A stretch of DNA of 64,000 nt from Acanthosepion lycidas (taxonomy: Eukaryota > Mollusca > Cephalopoda > Sepiida > Sepiidae): NCBI GenBank assembly GCA_963932145.1, contig OZ010571.1, positions 156,641,046 to 156,705,045 of the forward strand, in the 5' to 3' direction. Position 1 is the stretch's first letter. Each line of letters opens with the position of its first letter. The notes under the pieces are model-generated. The model ran no database searches, was not told where the DNA came from, and was given only the letters and a program-made list of their open reading frames with translations. Below, in pieces: positions 55,932 through 64,000 of the stretch. The position numbers and the translations under genes were made by a program.

Positions 55932-56843
55932 ATGGATAGGATGGATATAGATGTCCCATCGCACTCTATTTTTAAGGTAGCCGCAAGTGGGTCCAAGATC
56001 CCTATATTCACGGGGAAAGCCTGTGAGTTTCAGGCCTGGGTAGAAGCTCTGAAGAAAAAGGCTAGAATTTACCAACTTACACAGACAGAGTTGGTGAATC
56101 TGGCTTATGACTATTCGGACGGGGTGGTATCGGAGTACATAGGATTATATTTAGATGATAATCCTGAAAGTAACTGGGGGGACCTTTTAGAACAGCTGAC
56201 GAACCAGTACAGTGATTATACTAGTGCGACTGATGCTGCTAGGGCCTTAATTAAGATTAAGCAAAGGGAAGGAGAAACTCTCTCGGAACTATCAAGTAGA
56301 GTTTTAGGATTAGCTAAGGTTGCATACAAAGATGCTGTTCAACGTGATGGGGAGGTGGTGCAGGCGCAGCTGGCTGAGTACTACACGGACGCTATAGAAA
56401 ATACGTTCGTAAGAGAAGACACAGCAAGGGCGGCCCCAGCCTCACTTGCGGAGGCGTTTGCAACAGCAGGAAAGAGTCTTAGGCTCTATAATAGGCTCAC
56501 AGCCTCCCAGGGGAGGGGAGAAGAAAAGGGATGGTCAAGAGAGACAAGAACGGGGTGGACAGAGACTCCTCCTGTTGCTTGGGATCAGGGGGAGCGTGGC
56601 CATTCGGGCTATCGTTGGAGAGACCACCCCCATGAAAGGGGCTGGAGAAGGCCACTCCCTGACCCAAGACAACCGGGGTGTTGGGAGTGCGGACAGCTGG
56701 GTCACATACGGAGGGAGTGCCCCAGAAAGGAGGGCACATCCGGAGGTAAGAGGTTTGGAAGGATCCAGGGAAACGTGGGTGGGGGCCACCCAAAGGGAAA
56801 TAAGTGTGGCCCAAAGTTATGCATTAATTGGTCAGGGCACTGA
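55932..56843 (+). CDS. gag-like gene of the LTR element (fossil)
   Basis: A 303-codon open reading frame starting MDRMDIDVPSHSIF. It has a retrotransposon gag region (FTGKACEFQAWVEALKKKAR, then a helical part with SNWGDLLEQLTNQYSDY and REGETLSELSSRVLGLAK) and near the C terminus a CCHC zinc knuckle, CWECGQLGHIRREC (CX2CX4HX4C), within a basic, Gly/Arg-rich tail. Gag proteins of this kind form the RNA-packaging particle, and the knuckle binds the element's RNA. Open over its whole length, consistent with the low LTR divergence. Codon use and G+C content are higher than the surrounding AT-rich sequence. Confidence 0.85.
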   Translation: MDRMDIDVPSHSIFKVAASGSKIPIFTGKACEFQAWVEALKKKARIYQLTQTELVNLAYDYSDGVVSEYIGLYLDDNPESNWGDLLEQLTNQYSDYTSATDAARALIKIKQREGETLSELSSRVLGLAKVAYKDAVQRDGEVVQAQLAEYYTDAIENTFVREDTARAAPASLAEAFATAGKSLRLYNRLTASQGRGEEKGWSRETRTGWTETPPVAWDQGERGHSGYRWRDHPHERGWRRPLPDPRQPGCWECGQLGHIRRECPRKEGTSGGKRFGRIQGNVGGGHPKGNKCGPKLCINWSGH

Positions 56844-57552
56844 GTTAACTTGTGAGGTAGAGATAGTAAACAAAAAGGTAAAAGCATTATTAGATACTGG
56901 AGCATTCACATCAATGATTAAGCAGAAGGATTTGTTAGAATTAGGGTTTATGAGCAAGGATTTAAAACCTGCAGACTTAAGGGTAGTACAGGCTGATGGT
57001 CGGGAAATAAAAATATCTGGTATGATATGTCTGCCAGTGATGGTAGAAGAGGTGGTAACTATGCAAACATTATATGTAGCAACCACTCTCTGTAGGTCGA
57101 TGATCTTAGGTAGAGATTGGCTGGAAGGAAATGAGGCGCACATTAGCTTCAATCCGGTTAGGCTGAAATTAGGGGGAAAGGAGATACCACTTGAAAACTG
57201 CATGAGCAAGGAATCTATGGTGGTAACCACTGAGGACATTGTTATTCACCCTCGTACAACTGTTTCTTGTCAAGGCAGGCTGTCTCCCACAGAAGAACAT
57301 CGTAGGGGTACTTTTCAAATAACCCCCATAGATGATCCCATTCGTGAAGAGGGGGAGGTTACGCTATGCGAATCAGTGGTGGAAGTCGGTAGGGAAGGCC
57401 AGATTCCAATTATGTTGGCTAACACTACTAACACCCCAATAAGAATACCTAGCGGCAAGGAAATAGGAAAGGCGGTATCTGCAAGCATAAGAGAGAATGT
57501 AATAGGTAAGGCAGATTATGGAGATGGACACACACACACACACAGCAGTTAA
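56820..57552 (+). CDS. Retropepsin (protease) region of the LTR element (fossil)
   Basis: Lies in a different frame that overlaps the 3' end of gag, as is usual where a family uses frameshifting to make the downstream product. It contains the aspartic-protease active-site motif LLDTGAFTSMI, followed about 75 residues later by MILGRDWLEG, the ILGxDWL flap-end motif typical of Ty3/gypsy proteases, then sequence leading towards a polymerase that is not present in this copy. Confidence 0.8.
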
Positions 57553-57664
57553 TGTTGAAGAAATAGTGGTACCAACTGAACACAAGGATAAGATAAGCAG
57601 TGTTATACTTGAGAATAGGGACATAATAGCCAACTCGGATAAGGATTTAGGTCAAACACAGTCA

Positions 57665-58036
57665 GTGTCCCTTTCTCGGAAATGATGAAAGAGGACTCTG
57701 CATATATACGGGAGCGCTTTGGGTTATGGAGTGAGACTTAGTTTAGGTTCGAGAAAGGTTGATTTAGGCCGGAGCAAGTAACAACGAAGAGCGACACATT
57801 AGCAGCTGGACATTGTTAGTTAAGATATATTTTTTTTTGACAGCCGAGAATCAGCCCAGAGTTAATCATCCACAAAAGGTCATACGCCCTCCCTCCTCTT
57901 TTCGTCCTACCCAAGTTTGTAGTTGTGTTTTTCTTTTGCCTGTGAATCTGCCTCTCGCTCGATCCGCCGCACAGAAATTCTACGACGTGGGGTCTATATC
58001 TTTGTGCAACGAGTTGCAGAGGTGGGTAGTCTCACA
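57665..58036 (+). repeat. 3' long terminal repeat
   Basis: Matches 54933-55303 closely from GTGTCCCTTTC to GTAGTCTCACA. Followed by unrelated AT-rich sequence beginning ATGTATAAAG. Confidence 0.9.
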
Positions 58037-58510
58037 ATGTATAAAGTTACCATATTTGGTGCTATATAAAATCTTCACTAAAAAAAAATTTCTAATTCTA
58101 ATATGCAATATTGAGGAATCAGACTGGCTAATGTTTACTTATATGATGTAAACTATGAGTAATAGTACCCAAGGTGAATTTGATAATACTGTAATATTAA
58201 ATGTCAATTGACAAAAGATGTAGGTATATTTGTGTCATCAAATATTTTAGTTTGAAAAGAATTCCAAAAGAACACTGGCAAAAAGATTCTATCTGTTCAT
58301 AAACATTGTAAAACATTTGAATATGTATAACAGATGAATGTCATGATATACATGCATACAGACATAGGTAAAAACAAGATTTTGTGCATATATAAGAGAA
58401 AATACAGATATATGCTACAAGTGTACATGCACTCATAGATACATGTCTGTCTATATATATATATTCACATACATTGTTTTTTAAAATGTTTTTAAGAAAA
58501 TTCTTTTATT
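58037..58510. other. No gene seen
   Basis: AT-rich with short TA runs near 58455. Nothing recognised. Confidence 0.4.
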
Positions 58511-58990
58511 TACATTATTCAGACTCTGGTCCTCATCTTTGTTGCCATATTTATTACAACATTTCAGCTGTTGTATGCTCCTACCTTCTTCAGGTGGTTG
58601 GAATGTTGAATTGAACCCTTTATTTCACTCACTGGGGTAGACTCTTCTAGTTCCATGTGCCATGTCTAATGGATGTCAGTTATCAGTTATCTCCTGTTAA
58701 TTCTCCTCTCCAAGTTCTCCACTGCTTTAACTGGGTATTGAACTCACACTCTTTTGGTCCTGTCACTGGATCTAACTAACACTTTTATCCACTGTGCCAT
58801 GTGTCCTTGAGGACACACGATGGCACAGTGGAACTAGAACAGTCTACCCCAGTGAGCAAAATAAAGGGTTCAGGTCAACATTCCAACCACCTGAAGAAGG
58901 CCGAAGCATACAACGGCCAAAATATTGTAATAAGTATGGCGACGAAGATGAGGACAATAGTCTGAATAATGTAAATAATGTACATAATAC
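58511..58990. repeat. Head-to-head SINE dimer C
   Basis: A full minus-strand SINE (58511-58800, ending TTATCCACTGTGCCAT as the complement of the tRNA head) and a plus-strand copy (58818-58990, starting GATGGCACAGTGG and ending CCGAATAATG-like sequence) meet at a small perfect hairpin, GTGTCC-TTGA-GGACAC (58801-58816). The plus copy lacks its tRNA middle: GGCACAGTGG passes directly to AACTAGAACAGTCTACC. It is the least shortened dimer and gives the order of the family: head, body, GAAGAAGGCC...GGCC tail. Confidence 0.85.
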
Positions 58991-59173
58991 CTCATCTCAG
59001 AAATATAGAGAGATACAAAATTCTTTTGTATCATATAAAGAAAATTTTATGCTGAATGAATTCTACAAGGAAATCATTAAATTAGATGATGAATAATTAA
59101 CTTTATACTGACTTAGTTGGCAATTAGTCAAAGGATATCTAACAGGTAGTCTACAAAGTAAGGTACTCAAGAT

Positions 59174-59196
59174 TATATATATATATATATATATAT
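59174..59196. repeat. (TA)n microsatellite
   Basis: Short TA tract just upstream of a mariner-like end. Confidence 0.9.
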
Positions 59197-59220
59197 TGTG
59201 TGTATATAAGAACAAAGACA

Positions 59221-59300
59221 TACAAGGAGGTGCTGAAAAGTACACATCCTGACCATCTTTAGCTTTATCTCATATCCAAGAATTTAATTTCTTCTTTGCT
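59221..59300 (+). mobile_element. Possible mariner end
   Basis: GGAGGTGCTGAAAAGTACAC resembles the terminus of a mariner group and the stretch at 15560-15640. No transposase is readable next to it. Confidence 0.4.
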
Positions 59301-59499
59301 GATTGCGTTGATAACTAAATTCACTGCCAACATGCATGTACAGGACTAGAAGCTTCCAGTTTCACGAAAACTTGTTCTCATTATTCATTCCATATTGCTG
59401 TTTGGCTTTGAAAGCGTTGGTTGGAGGTGAGAGAAAATCACAGTAGAAGAAAGTGCTGATGGCATGATTTTGTTTATGGTGGACCTCAACTTGCCAGGA

Positions 59500-59501
59500 A
59501 A

Positions 59502-59566
<65 letters not shown>
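59500..59566. repeat. (CA)n microsatellite
   Basis: About 33 CA units without interruption. Confidence 0.98.
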
Positions 59567-59568
<2 letters not shown>

Positions 59569-60185
59569 ATTTCAAGACCGTTTCTCAATATGTAACATAT
59601 GGAATGAGACTTACAGAATCCAATTATGAAACTGATATTGCCAAAGATCAATTATAAGATTGAAATAAGATTTTCGTACTTAATAAAAAGCATTAAAAAT
59701 CTTTTTAAAGAAGTTCACATTCCAAGTTGTTTTCTTGCACTTGATTACACCCCCCCACCCTTTAATTCATGATTTAAATATCATTTCATAAAAAGGACGT
59801 GTGATCATCTATAGAAAACAAGAGAGGAAGAGAGAGTAAGGGGTTAAGAAATTATTGAACATTTAAAATTTAAAAATAGTATTAGAAACCCTTTCACATT
59901 ATATATATATATATATATATATAGTAGCGAGCATAAAGATCAGAACGATGTTAAGAAAAAGTCTAAATGTGAAACAACTTTTTATTTTAGAGCTTCAAAG
60001 AACATTTTAGCAAGGAAAAATAAGGATATAAAGGTAAATTATATAATTCCAAAATATAAAGCTCAATAAACTTATTTTGATAAAGTTATAAGAATAATTA
60101 TATAACATTCAAAAAAACAAATAGATGAACTTGGAGTGGGATAGTCAGTTTAGTAGCCAATATTTCAACTGTGGAATACTTATCC
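59567..60185. other. No gene seen
   Basis: AT-rich. (TA)n at 59900-59922. Nothing else recognised. Confidence 0.4.
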
Positions 60186-60306
60186 AATATATATATATAT
60201 ATATATATATTTATTTAGTTGTATGGATATGAGTTTGTGACTCTGGGTTTCATGCTTTTCTGATCATCAGACAAACCCAGGGTCACAAACTGATACCCAT
60301 ACAACT
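60186..60306. repeat. (TA)n tract followed by a foldback with 34-bp arms
   Basis: A TA tract at about 60188-60210 leads into arms 60217-60250 (AGTTGTATGG...TCTGGGTTT) and 60273-60306, reverse complements with about three mismatches, around a 22-nt loop that contains CTGATCATCAG. Confidence 0.85.
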
Positions 60307-60309
60307 GCA

Positions 60310-61230
60310 CATGTTAGCTCTATCACTGACATTTAGCACTTTCCAATAAGTACTGCACACATAAAATTTTATATTGGTAGCACAAAAAACTCTTTTAAAT
60401 TAAATTGGTACCAGCATATTTCTTCCTTTAACAACAATATGTACAATAACCAAACATCCCTATCTGAATATTTTTTGGTATTTAAAAGAAATCAATGAAA
60501 CCCACACAGCAAAATGGAAAATATTGAAAAATTAAAAAACACGAGAATATGCAAGTCCTCAAATGACTCATGCCCCTCATGTCTACATGAAAAGCTGTAC
60601 ATTATTAAGTTTCTTAAAAATAATCATCATTAAATCAGAGAAATGAGCTTACAGTCATATGTAAACATTGTAAAATGTTTATCTTAAAATATAGTTAATG
60701 AATTTTCACAAAAGTCTGTATTGCAAATATATATATCCATTATTTATTATATATTATGGTATATGTAATATTAATTTAATTTCTTGATTTTTAATTTTAA
60801 ATTGCTATGTATTAAGAAGACATAATGAATAAAAGATGAATTGTATTTGGGTTCAAAAATATATAAAAATGTTTTGATCATACCAGAGGTCGCTTTAAGA
60901 TAGCTCAAAAATACGTTAAAATAATTAAAACAAAAAAAAATTAACCCATTGCCAGAGATATACAGATTTCTAAGAATATTTCTTTGTAACTTAAATGTAT
61001 ACTTTTTGCTGGAAGTAAGGTGCTGAGCCATTAATATGACAGTTCCCCAAGACATGTATGAATACCACACATCCACCAACATCTAGCCTATATTTTTAAC
61101 TTTTCAAATTTAACATTCACCTTCCTTCTGATTAGTTAAAAGAAACACACCCATAAGATCTAAAATTCAGGATTCCCCCCATATTTAAGCAAACATATTG
61201 TTTTCAAATGTTTTGACCAAAGTTACTGAA
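60310..61230. other. No gene seen
   Basis: AT-rich. A minus-strand stretch open for 103 codons at 60771-61082 has no recognisable domain. Confidence 0.4.
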
Positions 61231-61236
61231 CATTGC

Positions 61237-61270
61237 CTGATGATGAGATAAAAATTTTAAGTCTCAAAAC
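61237..61270 (+). ncRNA. Decayed hammerhead-like core
   Basis: CTGATGA, then stem II TGAGA paired with TCTCA around a 13-nt loop, then AAAAC where GAAAC is expected. Pattern similarity only. Probably an inactive PLE-type end. Confidence 0.25.
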
Positions 61271-61414
61271 ATAGAAATTTCAGTGTCGTAATGGAAAATA
61301 TTTTTAATAAAAATTTCATTAAAAATATTAAACTCTACATTTGTATTGAGCACTTTTTAAAAAAAAAAGTAAATGCCAGAGAACTGAGGATTGTAAATCT
61401 GCTTGTTTTTTTTC

Positions 61415-61525
61415 TTGCGGGTGGGTTCCTCACACCTAAACAAGGATAAAATTATATTTAAATGTATAATCCAAAAACACTTTTGAGGGTGGGTTTCTGA
61501 CACTAAAACAAGGTAAAATGTCCGG
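61415..61525 (+). repeat. Two copies of a GTGGGTTCCTCACAC motif
   Basis: GGGTGGGTTCCTCACACC (61420) and GGGTGGGTTTCTGACAC (61485), each followed by AAACAAGG, lie in tandem about 65 bp apart. A complementary copy, TGTGAGGAACCCACCCCC, is at 63429-63446. They may be ends of a small element. Confidence 0.5.
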
Positions 61526-61589
61526 TCCTCAAGAATGCAGGTGACTGACCCCCCCCCCCCACAAACCCAGTAGACACCCATTAGTATCA

Positions 61590-62860
61590 TCAGTAAGTTT
61601 TTGAGGCCTTAATCAAGGTCATCGAGCACCTGGGTAGGAACAACATCTTGTGCTACAAGCAGTATGGGTTTTAATAAGTCCAATCTACTGCTGATGTCCT
61701 AATTACCATTACACACAACTAGTGAGGCCCTTGATGACACACAAGAACTATAGCATTATATATCTCAAAGGCCTTCAAAAAGGTGTGGCACAAAGGTTTG
61801 CTACACAACTTCTCCAGCTATGGAATCACTGGAAAGGGTTTTTTTTTTATTGTAAAATCTCTCCTAACAGATCCCGGAAGGTAGTTATTAACTCCAGTCT
61901 GCTAAGTCCCTGGCAGTCAATGCAGGCATCTTCCAAGGGTCACTTCTCAGATCAACTATCTTTCTGATATACATAAATGATCTATCTAAGAATATACTCC
62001 AATCATTTGTAAACATCTATGCCAATGATACAACAATATATGGCCACACCTCTAAAAGTCTTAATGATCAGAGATTGACAGTTGAACTCTCTCCCAATTT
62101 AATTTCTCAGTGGAGAAAAAACTGGCTGGTTATATCCAATCCCTTTAAAAAACTGGCTGCTTATATCCAATCCCTTTAAAACCAAACAGGTTACATTCCA
62201 TCACCATCAATCAAAACCTGAACTACCGCCATTCACAATGAACAGATGTTCTCTTGAGGAGGCCCCATGTCTTGAGAGGATATTGGGCCTCAAATTCACA
62301 TACAACTTCTATCACTAAAGATGCAGGCAAAATGATTATCTCCCTGTAGCAATCTAGTAAGTACCTGACTCCTCATGCTATTCTTTATTTTTATAAGAGC
62401 CAGATTAAGCCAAAAATGGAGTACTGTTGCCATATTTGGGCAGGAGTTTCCCAGATCTGAGAGTCCTTGTTGGAGAATTATTTTCAACACTCCAGCTTCT
62501 CTCTCACAGGCAGGATGTGCCCATGGAAAGTGCTAGGTAGAACTGCATCTCCTAATTCCACTAGATCTGACCTTCATGGCTAGGATCCATAATGCCACTT
62601 ACATAGTAGCAAACCAACCAGATTTCCTCCGTATCCTATCAGTGAGAAGTAATTTACACTCAACCAGCTTCTTCCTGTGAACCACTGCCCTATAGAACTG
62701 ACTCCCAAGACGATGTTCCTCCAATCCCTACAATCTTAACCTGTTCAAGTCTAAAATCAACCATTATCTTCCCCACCTAAAATAAACTATCCCCTTAATA
62801 TAAGCCTCTATCTCAAGTAGCTCCCACCACCCAGTACTTGTACAGGGTGAAACTTACTGT
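61590..62860 (+). mobile_element. jockey/CR1-like LINE, 3' half of ORF2 (decayed)
   Basis: Forward frames give reverse-transcriptase pieces in order: LIKVIEHLGRNNILCYKQYG, VNAGIFQGSLLRSTIFLIYI (from 'xGVPQGSxLGPxLFLIYI'), NDLSKNILQSFVNIYANDTT (catalytic YADD altered to YAND), TIYGHTSKSLNDQ, ISQWRKNWLVISNPFK (from 'WxxxWLVxFNxxKT'), then ILYLYKSQIRPKMEY-like sequence, an LFYR/YxHGxC-type region and NSFFL-like C-terminal sequence near 62650-62780. An 18-bp block (AAACTGGCTG..TATATCCAAT) is duplicated near 62125-62180. A short tail follows, without an obvious poly(A). Many stops make it dead. Confidence 0.85.
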
Positions 62861-63415
62861 AAAAAATAAATGTAAGACTGAAGAGACAATGGTTTGTGTA
62901 ATAAACCATCATCAACATTCTTGCACATGTTGGCAATTATACGGATCCTGGACTTGCTCTTGAAGTACCCTTCATGCTGTACTATAAAATGTAAGATATA
63001 CATTTTTATGTGTGCTGATACCAGGATCATCTCTGACAGCCTGTAAAATGTTCAGGAAGTTTGTGGTGTCATAGATCCTGTCTCAGCAATGCAATGATAA
63101 ACAGCAGCAAAACTTGGAAGATTTGGCTACTGTTGATCTGGAAATACAATCTGATATAGTCATACAACATTATGTACATTCCCATTTGTGCAGTTATATG
63201 TAAAAATCCTATCAACTTGTTCACAATATGAATATCCTGCCATCATTAAGTGAAATACTTTTAAGTTTACACTCTACTATGCACAATAAACATTGTAGAC
63301 AGACTAGCCACAAATGACAAATGTAACCTAGTCTACATGGCTACCATAAACTTACTTTAAACTTAATAACTCAAAAATGAAGGATTTCGAGAATTGAGTT
63401 TATATGGATTTTTGT
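62861..63415. other. No gene seen
   Basis: Nothing recognised. Confidence 0.4.
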
Positions 63416-63472
63416 TCTTGTTTTGGTGTGAGGAACCCACCCCCAAATTTTGTAAAAGTATTTTTGATACAT

Positions 63473-63474
<2 letters not shown>

Positions 63475-63510
<36 letters not shown>
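63475..63510. repeat. (TA)n microsatellite
   Basis: Borders the left arm of a long inverted repeat. A second TA tract (63859-63880) lies beyond the right arm. Confidence 0.95.
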
Positions 63511-63514
<4 letters not shown>

Positions 63515-63831
63515 TACACGTTTCATTAAATAATATAGACAAGTGTTGTCTATTTATTTTATGTAAATTTTTTTTCATAACTTCTGATAAGTTTAATAAC
63601 ATTATCGTTGAAAGAAGAAAGAAATTCACAGTAGTGATCCATATTGACATCTTTGATAATGGCTTAAGTAAGCCGAAAGCTTAGATTGTATTAAAAAAAT
63701 ATGGATCACTATTGTGAATTTCTTTCTTCTTTCAACGATAATGTTATTAAACTTATCAGAAGTTACAAAAAAAATTTACATAAAATAAATAGACAACACT
63801 TGTCTATATTATTTAATGAAACATGTATGAA
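63511..63831. repeat. Long inverted repeat (about 134-bp arms) with hammerhead-like loop
   Basis: Arms 63511-63644 and 63699-63831 are reverse complements with a handful of differences. The 54-nt loop contains TTGATAA, T, then GGCTT-AAGT-AAGCC and GAAA (63653-63678), a hammerhead-like core in which CUGANGA is imperfect. TA tracts lie on both outer sides. The likely origin is two facing copies of a PLE-type end, but no coding sequence proves it. Confidence 0.85.
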
Positions 63832-63889
63832 TGAAAAGATGCTGCCTAAATACACACAATATATATATATATATATATATCATCAACGT

Positions 63890-64000
63890 TTGTGTAGGCA
63901 CAAAGTCACAAGTCATCGCGACCAAGGGTTTGAGCATATTGGATTGTTGATCTTGACAGGTAATGCGCTCTCCTCCAGAAACTGTAACTGCTCAGTATAG
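63890..64000 (+). repeat. tRNA-derived SINE, second family, cut by the window edge
   Basis: AGGCACAAAGTCACAAGTCA, GGGTTTGAGCATATTGG, TTGTTGATCTTGACAGG, AAACTGTAACTGCTCAG follow the order seen at 17430-17570. Continues past the window end. Confidence 0.7.

Larger units (their letters stand above)
54933..58036 (+). mobile_element. Ty3-like LTR retrotransposon, broken, fairly young
   Basis: Two matching long terminal repeats flank a leader, a gag gene and a protease region. Reverse transcriptase, RNase H and integrase were not seen between the repeats, so the copy is broken and could not move by itself. The LTRs differ by roughly nine substitutions and one indel over about 371 bp by eye (about 2.5 percent), mostly transitions, which points to a fairly recent insertion. 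The 5' repeat may extend upstream, perhaps to about 54645, and the matched part may not be the full LTR. No target-site duplication was settled. Confidence 0.85.

Noticed and set aside
56497-57633. Several minus-strand open frames across the gag and protease region
   Set aside because: Antisense shadows of the LTR element's genes. No motif of their own.
1-64000. CRISPR arrays, operons, bacterial promoters, ribosomal RNA genes
   Set aside because: The sequence is an animal nuclear region. Tandem units found are minisatellites or transposon parts, and no rRNA signature was seen.

Overview
This is an animal nuclear window, AT-rich and almost entirely non-coding, and most likely from a cephalopod mollusc, probably an octopus. 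That identification rests on recognising the repeat styles by eye: long (TA)n tracts, tRNA-headed SINEs whose tails read like GAAGAAGGCC...GCCGAAAC, and a repeat I call R that starts with (GGTTT)n followed by GGCATATCAACC. No database was searched. Two hundred Ns (49379-49578) mark an assembly gap.

The only host coding sequence I can name is one exon at 52095-52300 (+): the last exon of a peroxisomal 2,4-dienoyl-CoA reductase (DECR2-like), with its splice acceptor, stop codon and a possible poly(A) signal. A second, weak candidate terminal exon is on the minus strand near 22202-22341. Neither gene has any other exon that I could find here.

Layout. 1-510 is a 38-bp minisatellite. 2-12.5 kb is a mosaic of decayed elements: an RTE-type LINE tail, a Penelope-like element (PLE) split by a mariner, a near-perfect palindrome, a PLE end with a hammerhead-like core, an R copy, a head-to-head SINE dimer and a PLE GIY-YIG domain. 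12.5-30 kb is sparse, holding SINEs, a terminal-inverted-repeat element carrying a tRNA-like sequence, an R copy, a PLE fragment and a Tc1 relic. 30-34.3 kb has a second SINE dimer, an R copy with a triplicated head, a LINE 3' end, a possible solo LTR and a MADE1-like mariner MITE. 34-46 kb is mostly empty apart from SINEs and a Tc1-like transposase relic. 46-49.4 kb holds the best-preserved PLE. 49.6-54.6 kb holds a LINE 5' end, then a Tc1 element into which two R copies and the DECR2 exon segment are nested, then a perfect 86-bp inverted repeat. 54.9-58.0 kb is a fairly young, broken Ty3-like LTR element with gag and protease. 58.5-64 kb has a third SINE dimer, another LINE tail, several foldbacks and a SINE cut by the window edge.

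Three themes stand out: (1) hammerhead-ribozyme-like cores (CTGANGA, stem II, GAAA) recur in PLE ends and in the tails of the tRNA-derived SINEs; (2) one SINE family recurs as head-to-head dimers at three loci; (3) the DECR2 exon lies between two R copies flanked by an exact 12-bp direct repeat and by the two ends of a Tc1 transposon, as if the segment had been captured or inserted there.
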